This document shows, one piece after another, positions 35,439-44,095 of a DNA stretch of 64,000 nucleotides. A program made the translations under genes and the position numbers. Below the pieces are notes generated by a model. That model had not been told where the DNA came from. It ran no database searches and worked only from the letters and a program-made list of their open reading frames with translations. The stretch spans positions 124,001 to 188,000 of the forward strand of contig JBPDWA010000002.1 of the NCBI GenBank assembly GCA_051295955.1, given 5' to 3'. The DNA comes from Enterococcus faecalis_A. GTDB taxonomy: Bacteria; Bacillota; Bacilli; Lactobacillales; Enterococcaceae. Each line of letters starts with the position of its first letter. Within the stretch, counting starts at the first letter, position 1.

Positions 35439-36815
35439 ATGAAAACCACTTATCCTGTGAAAAAAAATGATGTTCTTGAAGTTGAAATTATCGACTTAAC
35501 CCATGAAGGAATGGGCGTTGCCAAAGTTGATCATTACCCGCTATTCATCGAAAATGCTTTACCTGGTGAAAAGGCCATGATTAAAGTCTTAAAAACCGGC
35601 AAAAGTTTTGGTTATGGAAAAGTACAGAACTTATTAAAAACTAGTGAACAAAGAGTACCTATTCGCGATATTACCTCTACTCGGGTAGGCATCAGTCCAT
35701 TACAACATTTAGCTTATGACGCTCAACTGACATTTAAAACGGAGCAGGTCAAAAATGTGATGCAACGTATCGCTAAATTACCAGACGTGCCCGTCTTACC
35801 AACGATTGGTATGGAAACGCCGTGGGGCTACCGTAACAAAGCGCAAATTCCTGTGAGAAAAGTAGTCGGTCAGCTACAAACTGGTTTTTTCAGAAAAAAC
35901 AGTCATGACTTGATTCCGATGGAACACTTTTATATTCAAGATCCTAGAATAGATGCAGCTATCATTCAAGTTCGCGATATTATGAGAGAATATGGGGTTA
36001 AACCTTACAACGAAGCTGATAATACCGGGAACCTTCGCCATATTGTCGTTCGACGCGGCTACCATACTGGTGAGCTGATGATTGTGTTAATTACTAGAAC
36101 GCCTAATCTTTTTCCAATTAGCAAAATTATTCCGGATATTTTAGCTGTCTTACCGGAAGTAGTCAGCATCGTTCAAAATATTAATCCTAAACGGACTAAT
36201 GTTATTTTTGGTGAAGAAACAATTCTTTTACACGGTTCCGATCATATTACCGATACGCTCTTTGATTTGAAGTTTGATATTTCCGCACGATCTTTTTATC
36301 AGGTTAATCCGCAACAAACAGAGGTGATGTATAGCAAGGTGAAAGAATATGCAGCTTTAACTGGTGAGGAAATTGTTGTGGATGCTTACTGTGGCATTGG
36401 AACGATTGGTCTCTGCTTAGCTAGGGCAGCAAAACAAATTTATGGTATTGAGGCAATTCCAGAAGCAGTAGCAGATGCAAAACATAATGCCGAGCTTAAT
36501 AAAATTGACAATGTTTCTTTTAAGGCTGGTTTGACGGAAACTGTCTTGCCGGAATTATTAGCAACAGGAATCAAACCAAATGTAGTAATTGTGGATCCGC
36601 CTCGCAAAGGGTTAGCTACTAGCTTAATTGATACTTTATTGGAAACTGCTCCAGAACGAATTGTTTATGTTAGCTGTAATCCAGCTACCTTAGCTCGTGA
36701 CTTGGCATTATTAGCTGCGGGTGGGTATGAAGTAAAAGAAATACAGCCAGTTGATAATTTTCCACAAACGACTCATATTGAAGCGGTTAGTTATCTAAAA
36801 AAAATAAAGAATTAA
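35439..36815 (+). CDS. rlmD: 23S rRNA (uracil-C5)-methyltransferase, RlmD/RlmCD type
   Basis: A SAM-dependent enzyme that forms m5U in 23S rRNA. The 458-aa protein begins with a TRAM RNA-binding domain (residues 1-60, IDLTHEGMGVAK). The catalytic domain carries the SAM motif DAYCGIGTIGLCLA, VIVDPPRKGL and the nucleophilic Cys in YVSCNPATLARDL. The N-terminal Fe-S cysteine cluster of E. coli RlmD is not obvious, in keeping with Gram-positive RlmCD-type enzymes that modify two sites. AAAGGAG precedes the ATG. Confidence 0.93.
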   Translation: MKTTYPVKKNDVLEVEIIDLTHEGMGVAKVDHYPLFIENALPGEKAMIKVLKTGKSFGYGKVQNLLKTSEQRVPIRDITSTRVGISPLQHLAYDAQLTFKTEQVKNVMQRIAKLPDVPVLPTIGMETPWGYRNKAQIPVRKVVGQLQTGFFRKNSHDLIPMEHFYIQDPRIDAAIIQVRDIMREYGVKPYNEADNTGNLRHIVVRRGYHTGELMIVLITRTPNLFPISKIIPDILAVLPEVVSIVQNINPKRTNVIFGEETILLHGSDHITDTLFDLKFDISARSFYQVNPQQTEVMYSKVKEYAALTGEEIVVDAYCGIGTIGLCLARAAKQIYGIEAIPEAVADAKHNAELNKIDNVSFKAGLTETVLPELLATGIKPNVVIVDPPRKGLATSLIDTLLETAPERIVYVSCNPATLARDLALLAAGGYEVKEIQPVDNFPQTTHIEAVSYLKKIKN

Positions 36816-36942
36816 CTGGTCAATATAACGCAAGTGGCTATATAAGAGTCGAGTTTGTATAATAAGTGCAGCTGCCAATCCGATTTAGTAGTAATAATAA
36901 TATGCAGCCTTCATTTATTTTAGTTTAACTGATTAATAAATA

Positions 36943-36995
36943 ACACTATATATAGAATTTTCATCAATAGATTTTCTATATATAGTGTGTTTTTT
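36943..36995. terminator. Strong terminator after rlmD
   Basis: ACACTATATATAG pairs perfectly with CTATATATAGTGT, followed by a T-run; it can act on both strands. Confidence 0.85.
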
Positions 36996-37016
36996 CGTTT
37001 TCTTTTAGTTTTCACA

Positions 37017-37045
37017 TTGACTTTTAATAACAAAAAGTGTAAATT
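37017..37045 (+). promoter_or_regulatory. Promoter of pnuC
   Basis: TTGACT (37017-37022) and TAAATT (37040-37045) with 17-bp spacing. Confidence 0.6.
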
Positions 37046-37102
37046 ATAGAAAGTGTCATTCCAGTTGAAATAAAAAACTTTTTTTGGAAAGGTTTGGGTC
37101 TT

Positions 37103-37789
37103 GTGTCGGAAAATTTTATAATAAATGATTTTAAAGGTTGGGAAGCAAAAAATTATTTTTTTCTTGGTGGGATGATTATTGTACAATTTTTTACTTTTTC
37201 TTTGAATCCCACCAGCTGGCTTACTTTGATTGGTAGCTTATGTGGGATTATTTGCGTAAATTTGATTGCTTTGGGAAAAGCCAGCAATTATTTGTTCGGG
37301 TTAGTCAGTGCTCTAATTATTGGTTATTTTGGATTGATAACCCAGGTTTATGCAGAAGTATTATTACAAGGTTTTTATATAATAATGGACTTGACTGGAC
37401 TATACACTTGGTTAAAGGTAAGTGAAGATGGTTCAGGGACAGTCACTAAGGTGAAAATATTAAAAGATGTTCAATGGTTGTATACGGTGATTACTTGGCT
37501 TGTGATTGGCTGCGCTACCTTTTTGTTATTAGGTTCTATCAATGACGCACAGCCAGCGTTGGATGCATTAACGTTTAGCGTTTCAGCTACTGCGATGATA
37601 CTCATGATCTTGCGCTATCAATCTCAATTTGTTTTTTGGTTGCTGGGGAACTTTTTTTCAATCTTCCTTTGGTTTCGAGCTGGCGTTCATGCAGGCGGCG
37701 ATTATGCAATTTTTGTAATGTATTGCATGTATACAGTAAATTCAGTTTTCGGCATGATTAACTGGCTGAAAATTAAACAAAAGAATTGA
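37103..37789 (+). CDS. pnuC: PnuC-family vitamin/nucleoside transporter
   Basis: A 228-aa membrane protein with about seven helices. The PnuC hallmarks (LYTWLKVSEDG region, QSQFVFWLLGNFFSIFLWF, YCMYTVNSVFGMINWLK) are present. PnuC proteins let unphosphorylated nucleosides or nicotinamide riboside diffuse in, trapped by intracellular phosphorylation. GTG 37103 is the best start, 10 bases after AAAGG; TTG 37094 is too close. The kinase gene 16 bp downstream suggests a deoxynucleoside as substrate (inference). Confidence 0.85.
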   Translation: MSENFIINDFKGWEAKNYFFLGGMIIVQFFTFSLNPTSWLTLIGSLCGIICVNLIALGKASNYLFGLVSALIIGYFGLITQVYAEVLLQGFYIIMDLTGLYTWLKVSEDGSGTVTKVKILKDVQWLYTVITWLVIGCATFLLLGSINDAQPALDALTFSVSATAMILMILRYQSQFVFWLLGNFFSIFLWFRAGVHAGGDYAIFVMYCMYTVNSVFGMINWLKIKQKN

Positions 37790-37805
37790 GTAGGAAGAAA
37801 GGTTG

Positions 37806-38450
37806 ATGGCAGTGATTGTGTTAGCAGGTACTATTGGAGCGGGGAAATCTAGTTTAACCAAGTTGATTGCGGAGCATTTACACTCGGAAGCATTTTATGA
37901 ATCGGTGGAAGACAATGAAGTGTTGCCGCTTTTTTATGCGGACCCAAAAAAATATGCTTTTCTTTTACAAATATATTTTTTAAATAAACGCTTTAACAGT
38001 ATCAAGCAAGCTTTAGTTCATGAAAATAATGTATTGGACCGTTCAATCTATGAAGATTCGCTACTTTTTCATTTAAATGCAGATTTAGGACGAGCTAATG
38101 CTACAGAAGTAAAAGTGTACGATGATTTATTGGCGAATATGTTGCAAGAACTACCTTACGCTGCACATAAAAAAAGACCGGATTTACTGGTTCACGTTAA
38201 AATCTCTTTTCCAAAGATGTTAGAACGAATAAAAAAACGTGGTCGTCCATATGAGCAGATTGATCAGGATCCTACGCTCTACGATTACTATCAAGAATTA
38301 AATCGCCGCTATGATATCTGGTTTGAAAACTATCAAATAAGTCCCAAGCTACAGATTGATGGCGATAAATATGATTTTGTGGAAGACCAAGAAGCTCGCC
38401 GATTCGTTTTATCAACAATTGAAACTAAACTTGCAGAACTGGGACGTTGA
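37806..38450 (+). CDS. Deoxynucleoside kinase (dNK/dGK-dAK family)
   Basis: A 214-aa kinase of the deoxynucleoside kinase family. P-loop GTIGAGKSS lies at the N-terminus. DRSIYEDSL (ERS/DRS motif) and the lid RGRPYEQ follow. It phosphorylates imported deoxynucleosides for dNTP salvage. ATG 37806 is preferred over TTG 37803. It is in operon with pnuC. Exact base specificity cannot be read from the sequence. Confidence 0.9.
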   Translation: MAVIVLAGTIGAGKSSLTKLIAEHLHSEAFYESVEDNEVLPLFYADPKKYAFLLQIYFLNKRFNSIKQALVHENNVLDRSIYEDSLLFHLNADLGRANATEVKVYDDLLANMLQELPYAAHKKRPDLLVHVKISFPKMLERIKKRGRPYEQIDQDPTLYDYYQELNRRYDIWFENYQISPKLQIDGDKYDFVEDQEARRFVLSTIETKLAELGR

Positions 38451-38487
38451 TATAGTGTGTTATAAAAAAACAGCATCGTTAGACAAA

Positions 38488-38530
38488 GATATTTCAGCAC
38501 GTAGTATTGAACATGCTGAAATATCTTTTT
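38488..38530 (+). terminator. Terminator of pnuC-dNK
   Basis: GATATTTCAGCA pairs with TGCTGAAATATC and is followed by five T. Confidence 0.92.
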
Positions 38531-38660
38531 GAAAGAGGAGTATAAAGAAGTAAAACTTATAGATCACTGTCTAAACTGTATCTTTTATCAAAGATAATAG
38601 GAAGAGTCTAAGGGTGATTTACTTAGTGTTATGGGAGAGTAGATAGTGATCCATAAAAGG

Positions 38661-38894
38661 GATGGAAACGAACAAAAATGGAGCCGGACAATTGTTCAGC
38701 TCCATTAAGACTATAATTAATTAAAGCATCGTCTTTCTGTTTAAAAACACAACCTTACAGGCGGTCAAAAAAGAAAGCATGCTAAATAAATTAGTTTGGT
38801 TACTTAATAGGGCAGAGGGCTCTGTCATATTATGTCTTTAAAAGCCAGTTGGTAGCTAGATTTTAAAGTATCTTTTATTCAGTTCGTTTCCATC
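38661..38894. repeat. 234-bp segment bounded by 13-bp perfect inverted repeats
   Basis: GATGGAAACGAAC at 38661-38673 is exactly inverted at 38882-38894. Inside are a near-palindromic hairpin at 38675-38705 (AATGGAGC...GCTCCATT) and RNA element A. It could be a small non-autonomous mobile element or an RNA unit with long-range pairing. Confidence 0.6.
38806..38878 (+). ncRNA. Structured RNA element, copy A
   Basis: The hairpin block CAGAGGGCTCTG (38813-38824) is followed by a terminator-like stem CTTTAAAA / TTTTAAAG (38836-38843 with 38861-38868) whose loop holds AGTTGGTAGCTAG (38847-38859), then a T-rich tail. Copy B repeats both blocks with identical 34-nt spacing but different stem bases that still pair. 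Not assigned to any RNA family I know. Confidence 0.65.
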
Positions 38895-39149
38895 TGTCTT
38901 TATTTTATCGGTAAAGTTAGTGATAGTCAATCACTCTTCTGATGAAATAAAAAATTTCCAGTTATTTAAGAAATTTTTGACTATTTTGTTGAAAGTTATT
39001 GACATTTTGGTATAAAAAAAAGAGCCTTTTTTTCACGTTTTAACTATTCTAACATAGCAATTGACGATTTTTTAAAAGATTAGTTGAAATTTATGGAAAA
39101 GCTACTGGAGATCTAGAAATTTGCTGGAAAATTCGGTAAAATGAAAGAA

Positions 39150-39253
39150 GTCGGTGATTGTGCCGACAAAGCAACTCAGCAAATCAGAGGGCTCTGATTT
39201 GTCGAGGTCCTAACAGGTAGTTGGTAGCTAGCTGTTAGGATGCTTTTTTTTAT
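39150..39253 (+). ncRNA. Structured RNA element, copy B
   Basis: It contains GTCGG...CCGAC (39150-39167), then an extended hairpin AAATCAGA-GGGC-TCTGATTT carrying CAGAGGGCTCTG (39185-39196), and a strong intrinsic terminator CCTAACAG / CTGTTAGG (39209-39216 with 39232-39239) with loop AGTTGGTAGCTAG and eight T. It ends 54 bp before the zinc-ribbon gene, so it is either a small RNA or an attenuating leader. Confidence 0.7.
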
Positions 39254-39306
39254 CAGTTAGATACATGATTGATGAGTTACTTTAAATAAGAAAGTGAGGC
39301 GTTTCG

Positions 39307-39738
39307 ATGAATTCACGCTGGTTGCAACTTCTTGTACGCTGGAACTTAAAGTTTCAAACGGTTTTACGAGGTCGCTACGCTCGTTTTGACCAGTTAAATC
39401 GACTGCTTTTAATAGTAAGCATGATACTTTTAATCGGTAATCTTTTTTTCAAAATAACTAGTTTACGTTGGATCAGTTTATTGTTGCTGCTATTGATTTA
39501 TTATCGATTTTTTTCAAAACGAATTCATCCTCGTTTAAATGAAAATAAAAAGTACTTAGCTTATCAACAAAAGATAATGAAAAAGCGACAGTTTTATCAG
39601 CAGCGCCTGAAATATAGAAAGGACTATCGCTATTTTACTTGTCCTCATTGTCGCCAAAAATTACGAGCTCCTCGCGGCAAAGGAACAATCAATGTGACTT
39701 GTTCAAACTGTCAGGAGAAGTTTCTCAAAAAAGTTTAA
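39307..39738 (+). CDS. Small membrane protein with C-terminal zinc ribbon
   Basis: A 143-aa protein with two adjacent hydrophobic segments (about residues 30-65, LLLIVSMILLIGNLFF and WISLLLLLLIYYRFF), a basic stretch, and a cytoplasmic zinc ribbon made of two CxxC pairs (FTCPHCRQKLRAPRGKG, then VTCSNCQEKF). Such proteins are common and uncharacterised in Lactobacillales. GTGAGG precedes the ATG. Its leader includes RNA element B. Confidence 0.8.
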   Translation: MNSRWLQLLVRWNLKFQTVLRGRYARFDQLNRLLLIVSMILLIGNLFFKITSLRWISLLLLLLIYYRFFSKRIHPRLNENKKYLAYQQKIMKKRQFYQQRLKYRKDYRYFTCPHCRQKLRAPRGKGTINVTCSNCQEKFLKKV

Positions 39739-39831
39739 GGAACTTCACAACCCTACCAGCAGCTTACCTAATTTTGAGCTATCAAAGCTAATGAATGAAC
39801 AAATAAGAATTTTTAGCCCAAACCTAACTTA

Positions 39832-39840
39832 TGGTATACT
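39832..39840 (+). promoter_or_regulatory. Extended -10 promoter of the DUF1149 gene
   Basis: TGGTATACT lies 69 bp before the start codon. Confidence 0.6.
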
Positions 39841-39908
39841 GAAACTATCAGATCAAGCTAGCAAAGATATTTAAGCATCCGTGCTGGCAAAAGGGGAGAA
39901 GACCATCC

Positions 39909-40295
39909 ATGGAAATTCAACGTCAACAAGAATTGGTGGAAGCGTATCACTATGATCGGCGAGCACCGGAAACCGAAGCTGAAACAGAATTGCGAGTAAG
40001 CTTTTCACCTCTTGAATTTAAAGAAGCTAGCGCTAGTGATGCCAATTCGGCTTTGGCTGCTCGCTTAGAGTTTAGAATCGTCTTTGACGAGTACATTTTA
40101 TCAGGCGCTGTCAGCCAAGTAAATGTGATTATTGGCCGTAAAATTGAAAAGCAAGAAGATATTGCTCAAGAAGAAGTTGATGAGTTGGTTCGGCCGCTGT
40201 TTAGCATTGTTGAGCGCTTATCTTATGAAGTAACTGAAATTGCTTTAGATCAACCAGGCGTCCAACTAAACTTTCAATCCTCAGAGGAAGCATAA
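39909..40295 (+). CDS. DUF1149 family protein
   Basis: A 128-aa acidic soluble protein of unknown function. The N-terminal pattern (MEIQRQQELVEAYHYDRR) and overall beta-rich layout fit DUF1149, a Lactobacillales family with a SecB-like fold. No membrane or catalytic motif. The ATG follows GGGGAGAAG. Monocistronic: own promoter and terminator. Confidence 0.75.
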   Translation: MEIQRQQELVEAYHYDRRAPETEAETELRVSFSPLEFKEASASDANSALAARLEFRIVFDEYILSGAVSQVNVIIGRKIEKQEDIAQEEVDELVRPLFSIVERLSYEVTEIALDQPGVQLNFQSSEEA

Positions 40296-40299
40296 AATT

Positions 40300-40336
40300 G
40301 CTGTGATAGCTTTTGACTATCACAGCTTTCTTTTTC
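40300..40336 (+). terminator. Terminator after the DUF1149 gene
   Basis: GCTGTGATAG pairs with CTATCACAGC and is followed by TTTCTTTTT. Confidence 0.92.
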
Positions 40337-40500
40337 TATCAAAAAGTAAGCATTTTTCTCTACATAGTAAAAACAAATAAGGTACAATAGGACTGTCACT
40401 GAAAATATGTTCGTTTTTTCAGAGTACTTATTGAAGAATAAGTACTGGGAACCTTTACTTCCTTTGATGTACTTGTCATTAAGTTTATAGGAGGAAAAAA

Positions 40501-41892
40501 ATGACAACATTCATCACTGTTTTAGTGGTCCTTGTGTTTGTCGCTGTGTTAATAGCCTTCTACCAAATGCAAAAGAAGCACTTTAAATTTTCTACTCGTG
40601 TCTTTTCAGCTTTAGGAGTAGGAATTGTCTTAGGTGCAGTTATTCAGTTTGTTTTTGGTACTCAAGACAAAGTAACTACAGGGGCAATGGATTGGATCGG
40701 TATTGTAGGTAATGGTTATGTAGCGTTTTTACAAATGCTCGTAATTCCGTTAGTCTTTGTTTCAATTGTGGGAGCTTTTACCAAAATGAAAGAATCCAAC
40801 AAGTTAGGTAAGATCAGTTTTAATGTGCTGGCTACTTTGTTGGGTACCACGGCAATTGCTGCTTTAATTGGAATTGGTACTACCATGTTGTATGGATTAC
40901 AAGGTGCCGAATTTACTCAAGGGGCTGCTGAAACCTCACGAATTGCTGAATTGGCTACGCGTCAAGAAACAATTGAACATCTATCAATTCCTCAGCAAAT
41001 CGTCTCATTCATTCCTAAGAATGTCTTTGCTGATTTTGCTGGTACCCGTTCAACGAGTACGATTGGGGTTGTGATTTTTGCGGCTTTTGTAGGGGTAGCT
41101 TATCTAGGTGTAAAAAGAAAAGCACCAAAGGAAGCTGATTTTTTTGCTAATTTGATCGATAGCTTATACAAAATAACAATGCGAATTGTTACTTTAGTGT
41201 TGCGGTTAACGCCATATGGTGTTTTAGCTTTGATGACAAATGTAGTAGCTACTAGCGATTTTATAGCGATTGTCAATTTAGGTAAATTTGTCATAGCTTC
41301 GTATACAGCTTTAATTGTAGTTTTACTTGTTCATTTAATTATTTTAACTCTACTGAAAGTGAACCCAGTAAATTACTTGAAAAAAGTCTTTCCTGTTTTA
41401 AGTTTTGCTTTTACCTCTCGTTCAAGTGCCGGCGCTTTGCCTTTGAATATTGAAACGCAAACTAAAGTGTTGGGGGTTGACGATGCAACTGCAAACTTTG
41501 CTGCAAGTTTCGGCTTATCAATTGGTCAAAATGGCTGTGCCGGGGTTTATCCGGCAATGCTGGCAACAATTGTTGCCCCTACTGTTGGCATTAATGTGTT
41601 TAGTATCCAATTCATTTTAATGCTAGTCGCGATTGTAACGATCAGTTCATTTGGTGTCGCCGGTGTCGGTGGCGGTGCTACGTTTGCTTCACTGATTGTT
41701 TTAGGTGCGATGAATTTACCAGTGGCGATTGTCGGTTTGGTTATTTCGGTAGAACCGTTAGTTGACATGGCCCGAACTGCAATTAACGTTAACGATAGCA
41801 TGGTAGCTGGAATTTTAACAAGCGCAAAAATCCATGAATTAGATCGTGATACATTAAATGATAAAACAGCAGTTATTGAAGCGAATGCTTAA
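40501..41892 (+). CDS. tcyP: L-cystine symporter (DAACS family)
   Basis: A sodium or proton-coupled uptake carrier for L-cystine. The 463-aa protein has around eight membrane helices and two hairpins. DAACS signatures are visible: FLQMLVIPLVFVSIVGAF, the serine-rich AFTSRSSAGALPLN and SFGLSIGQNGCAGVYPAM, as in TcyP/YhcL. TAGGAGG lies before the ATG. Monocistronic with a terminator. No S-box or T-box leader was found. Confidence 0.9.
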   Translation: MTTFITVLVVLVFVAVLIAFYQMQKKHFKFSTRVFSALGVGIVLGAVIQFVFGTQDKVTTGAMDWIGIVGNGYVAFLQMLVIPLVFVSIVGAFTKMKESNKLGKISFNVLATLLGTTAIAALIGIGTTMLYGLQGAEFTQGAAETSRIAELATRQETIEHLSIPQQIVSFIPKNVFADFAGTRSTSTIGVVIFAAFVGVAYLGVKRKAPKEADFFANLIDSLYKITMRIVTLVLRLTPYGVLALMTNVVATSDFIAIVNLGKFVIASYTALIVVLLVHLIILTLLKVNPVNYLKKVFPVLSFAFTSRSSAGALPLNIETQTKVLGVDDATANFAASFGLSIGQNGCAGVYPAMLATIVAPTVGINVFSIQFILMLVAIVTISSFGVAGVGGGATFASLIVLGAMNLPVAIVGLVISVEPLVDMARTAINVNDSMVAGILTSAKIHELDRDTLNDKTAVIEANA

Positions 41893-41907
41893 CAGAATAA
41901 CTCCAGA

Positions 41908-41935
41908 AGAGCCAGCTATGCTGGTTCTTTTTTTT
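41908..41935 (+). terminator. Terminator of tcyP
   Basis: AGAGCCAGC pairs with GCTGGTTCT (one wobble) and is followed by eight T. Confidence 0.9.
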
Positions 41936-42008
41936 ATGAAAAATTGGCGCAATTATTTATGAGAAAGTATATAATAAATTGGAATGAAAAGAAAAGGAAG
42001 TGAGCCGT

Positions 42009-42383
42009 TTGTTTACAAATCAAATGAGAATTATGTTATATGTAACCGATGTTGAAGCCTCAAGTCAATTTTGGCAAAAAATTGGTTTTGTTGAAGTTCA
42101 ACGAGAAGCAGTCGATGGAACTTTAGTTATTGAAATCGCTCCTAGCCCTACAGCCGAAGTGATCATCGTTTTATATGAACTAGCATTTATCCAACAACAT
42201 TCTCCAGAAGTTGCCAGCAATACTCCATCAATAATGTTTACCAGCAACGATGTTATGGCACTTTATCAAAAAATGAAAAATGCCGATGTTAAAGTCGGGG
42301 AACTGATCCAACTCCCGACCGGATTAGTCTTTAATTTCTCTGATAACGATGGAAATTATTATGCTGTGAATCACTGCGATTGA
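42009..42383 (+). CDS. VOC-superfamily (glyoxalase-like) protein
   Basis: A 124-aa protein with the paired beta-alpha-beta layout of the vicinal oxygen chelate superfamily: IMLYVTDVEASSQFWQKIGF at the N-terminus and FNFSDNDGNYYAVNH at the C-terminus. Substrate unknown; relatives include glyoxalases and resistance proteins. Start: TTG 42009 has AAAAGGAAG eight bases upstream; ATG 42024 and GTG 42000 are alternatives. Confidence 0.82.
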   Translation: MFTNQMRIMLYVTDVEASSQFWQKIGFVEVQREAVDGTLVIEIAPSPTAEVIIVLYELAFIQQHSPEVASNTPSIMFTSNDVMALYQKMKNADVKVGELIQLPTGLVFNFSDNDGNYYAVNHCD

Positions 42384-42625
42384 CCGCAGGGCAGAGCAGA
42401 TGCTGAACAGTACTTGGCGAGAGAAGCGAGAGAAGTAACCAAGTCGGAGAATGTGAATCTACGGGACTCATTCCCAATTCCCCTCGAAACAGAGTATCAT
42501 GTTCCTATAAGCTTTGTCTGCTGCTTTATCAGTGGATAGGTATTGTAGTGGTTAGTAGTTTTTATTATCCTACGTTAAAAATGTTTATGGGAATACTGGG
42601 ATTTTCTATCCTTTCAGGAGCAAAC
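42384..42625. other. Non-coding stretch with relatively high GC
   Basis: After the VOC gene there are about 240 bp without an open frame before a strong terminator. The first 100 bp (GGCAGAGCAGATGC..., then GGCGAGAGAAGCGAGAGAAG) is more GC-rich than the surroundings. It may be a long 3' UTR or a small RNA; I recognise no RNA family. Confidence 0.4.
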
Positions 42626-42655
42626 CACAGTTTCTTAAGGAAGCTGTGTTTTTTT
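42626..42655 (+). terminator. Terminator between the VOC gene and trhO
   Basis: CACAGTTTC pairs with GAAGCTGTG (one wobble) around TTAAG and is followed by seven T. Confidence 0.88.
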
Positions 42656-42907
42656 CTGTGTAAATAAAACAAGTGATTCTGCTATGAATTTTTCTTAAAG
42701 TAGCTGTTAATAATAATACAAAAGAATTTTTTTGTAAAAGAAAGCTGTTCTCGCTGTTGGCTAATCAGCTACCATGAAAGTTTATTGTGCAGTATTCCAC
42801 AAGCGGAAAGCTCGCTTTTTCCTTTTTCTTTTTTATATACTAAAAACGTATGAAATAATTTTATACAGTAGCTTTGATTTAAAGCGGAGGAAAAGGGGAA
42901 GAAACAC

Positions 42908-43876
42908 ATGAATTATCAAGTATTGCTTTACTACAAATATACGCTGATTGAGGATCCGGAATTTTTTGCCAAGGAACATTTAGCGTTTTGTAAATCATTG
43001 GGTTTAAAAGGACGGATTCTGGTTGCTACAGAAGGGATTAACGGTACCGTATCTGGAACTGTTGAAGCAACAGAAGAATATATGACTGCCATGCAAGCGG
43101 ATGAACGTTTTAAAGATACGTTCTTTAAAATTGACCCAGCTGAGGAAATGGCTTTTCGTAAAATGTTTGTACGCCCAAGACGTGAATTAGTAGCACTTAA
43201 TTTGGAAGAAGACGTTAATCCTTTGGAATTGACAGGACAATATTTGGAACCTGAAGAGTTTAAGGCAGCGCTGTTGGATGAAGACACCGTTGTAATTGAC
43301 GCTCGCAATGATTATGAATATGATTTAGGTCATTTCAGAGGAGCAGTTCGTCCGGACATTCGTACTTTTCGCGAATTGCCAAAATGGGTTCAAGAGAATA
43401 AAGAGCAATTTATGGACAAAAAAATCGTTACTTATTGTACGGGTGGTATCCGTTGCGAAAAATTTTCAGGCTGGTTACTAAAAGAAGGCTTCAAAGATGT
43501 AGCTCAGCTCCATGGCGGAATTGCTAATTATGGTAAAAATCCCCATACGCAAGGGGAACTTTGGGATGGGAAAATGTATGTTTTTGATGATCGGATCAGT
43601 GTGGAAATCAATCAAGTAGACAAACGAGTAATCGGTAGAGACTGGTTTGATGGCACCCCTTGTGAACGTTACATCAACTGTGCGAACCCTGAATGTAATC
43701 GTCAATTTTTAACTTCAGTAGAAAATGAAGAAAAATATTTAGGTAGTTGCTCGGATGTTTGCCGTCACCATCCAGCAAATCGCTATGCAAAAAATCATCA
43801 GCTAAGTGAAGCAGAAGTAGCACAACGTTTAGCTGTTATTGAAAATGAAAGAATGAAAGTTAAAGCAAATAGTTAG
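42908..43876 (+). CDS. trhO: tRNA uridine-34 hydroxylase, rhodanese family (TrhO)
   Basis: It catalyses oxygen-dependent hydroxylation of U34 in certain tRNAs on the way to 5-oxyacetyl/5-methoxyuridine. The 322-aa product has an N-terminal ferredoxin-like domain, a central rhodanese domain (VIDARNDYEYDLGHFRGAV; active-site Cys in VTYCTGGIRCEKFS) and a C-terminal cysteine-rich zinc-binding region (CANPECNRQF, CSDVCRHH). GGAGG precedes the ATG. The family identity is clear; the biochemical role is from characterised relatives. Confidence 0.92.
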   Translation: MNYQVLLYYKYTLIEDPEFFAKEHLAFCKSLGLKGRILVATEGINGTVSGTVEATEEYMTAMQADERFKDTFFKIDPAEEMAFRKMFVRPRRELVALNLEEDVNPLELTGQYLEPEEFKAALLDEDTVVIDARNDYEYDLGHFRGAVRPDIRTFRELPKWVQENKEQFMDKKIVTYCTGGIRCEKFSGWLLKEGFKDVAQLHGGIANYGKNPHTQGELWDGKMYVFDDRISVEINQVDKRVIGRDWFDGTPCERYINCANPECNRQFLTSVENEEKYLGSCSDVCRHHPANRYAKNHQLSEAEVAQRLAVIENERMKVKANS

Positions 43877-44008
43877 ACAGCAACTTAGAAGTTAACGAGG
43901 ATATATGATAGTTTTTATCGCTTTAAACTGTTTTTTCTTATAAAATTCTACTGAAACAGTGAGAGTCTCTTGTTTTGTCTTAAATGAATTTTCAGAGATT
44001 CAAGTGCT

Positions 44009-44047
44009 AAAAATCGCCCGAGGTAACAGGTTACTTGGGCGGTTTTT
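44009..44047. terminator. Bidirectional terminator between trhO and glnQ
   Basis: AAATCGCCCGAGGTAAC pairs with GTTACTTGGGCGGTTT (minor mismatches) with T-runs on both strands; it can end both convergent transcripts. Confidence 0.88.
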
Positions 44048-44095
44048 AGTATTTTAATTAACTAACATGTAGTCATTCTTATTAAGTTTTAGTCA

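Noticed and set aside
39150..39253. T-box, SMK box, fluoride or preQ1 riboswitch in RNA copy B
   Set aside because: No conserved core of these classes could be found, and copy A has no gene directly downstream.
38451..39306. Hidden protein-coding gene in the 850-bp gap after the deoxynucleoside kinase gene
   Set aside because: All frames are interrupted and none has a ribosome binding site; the conserved signal is RNA structure.
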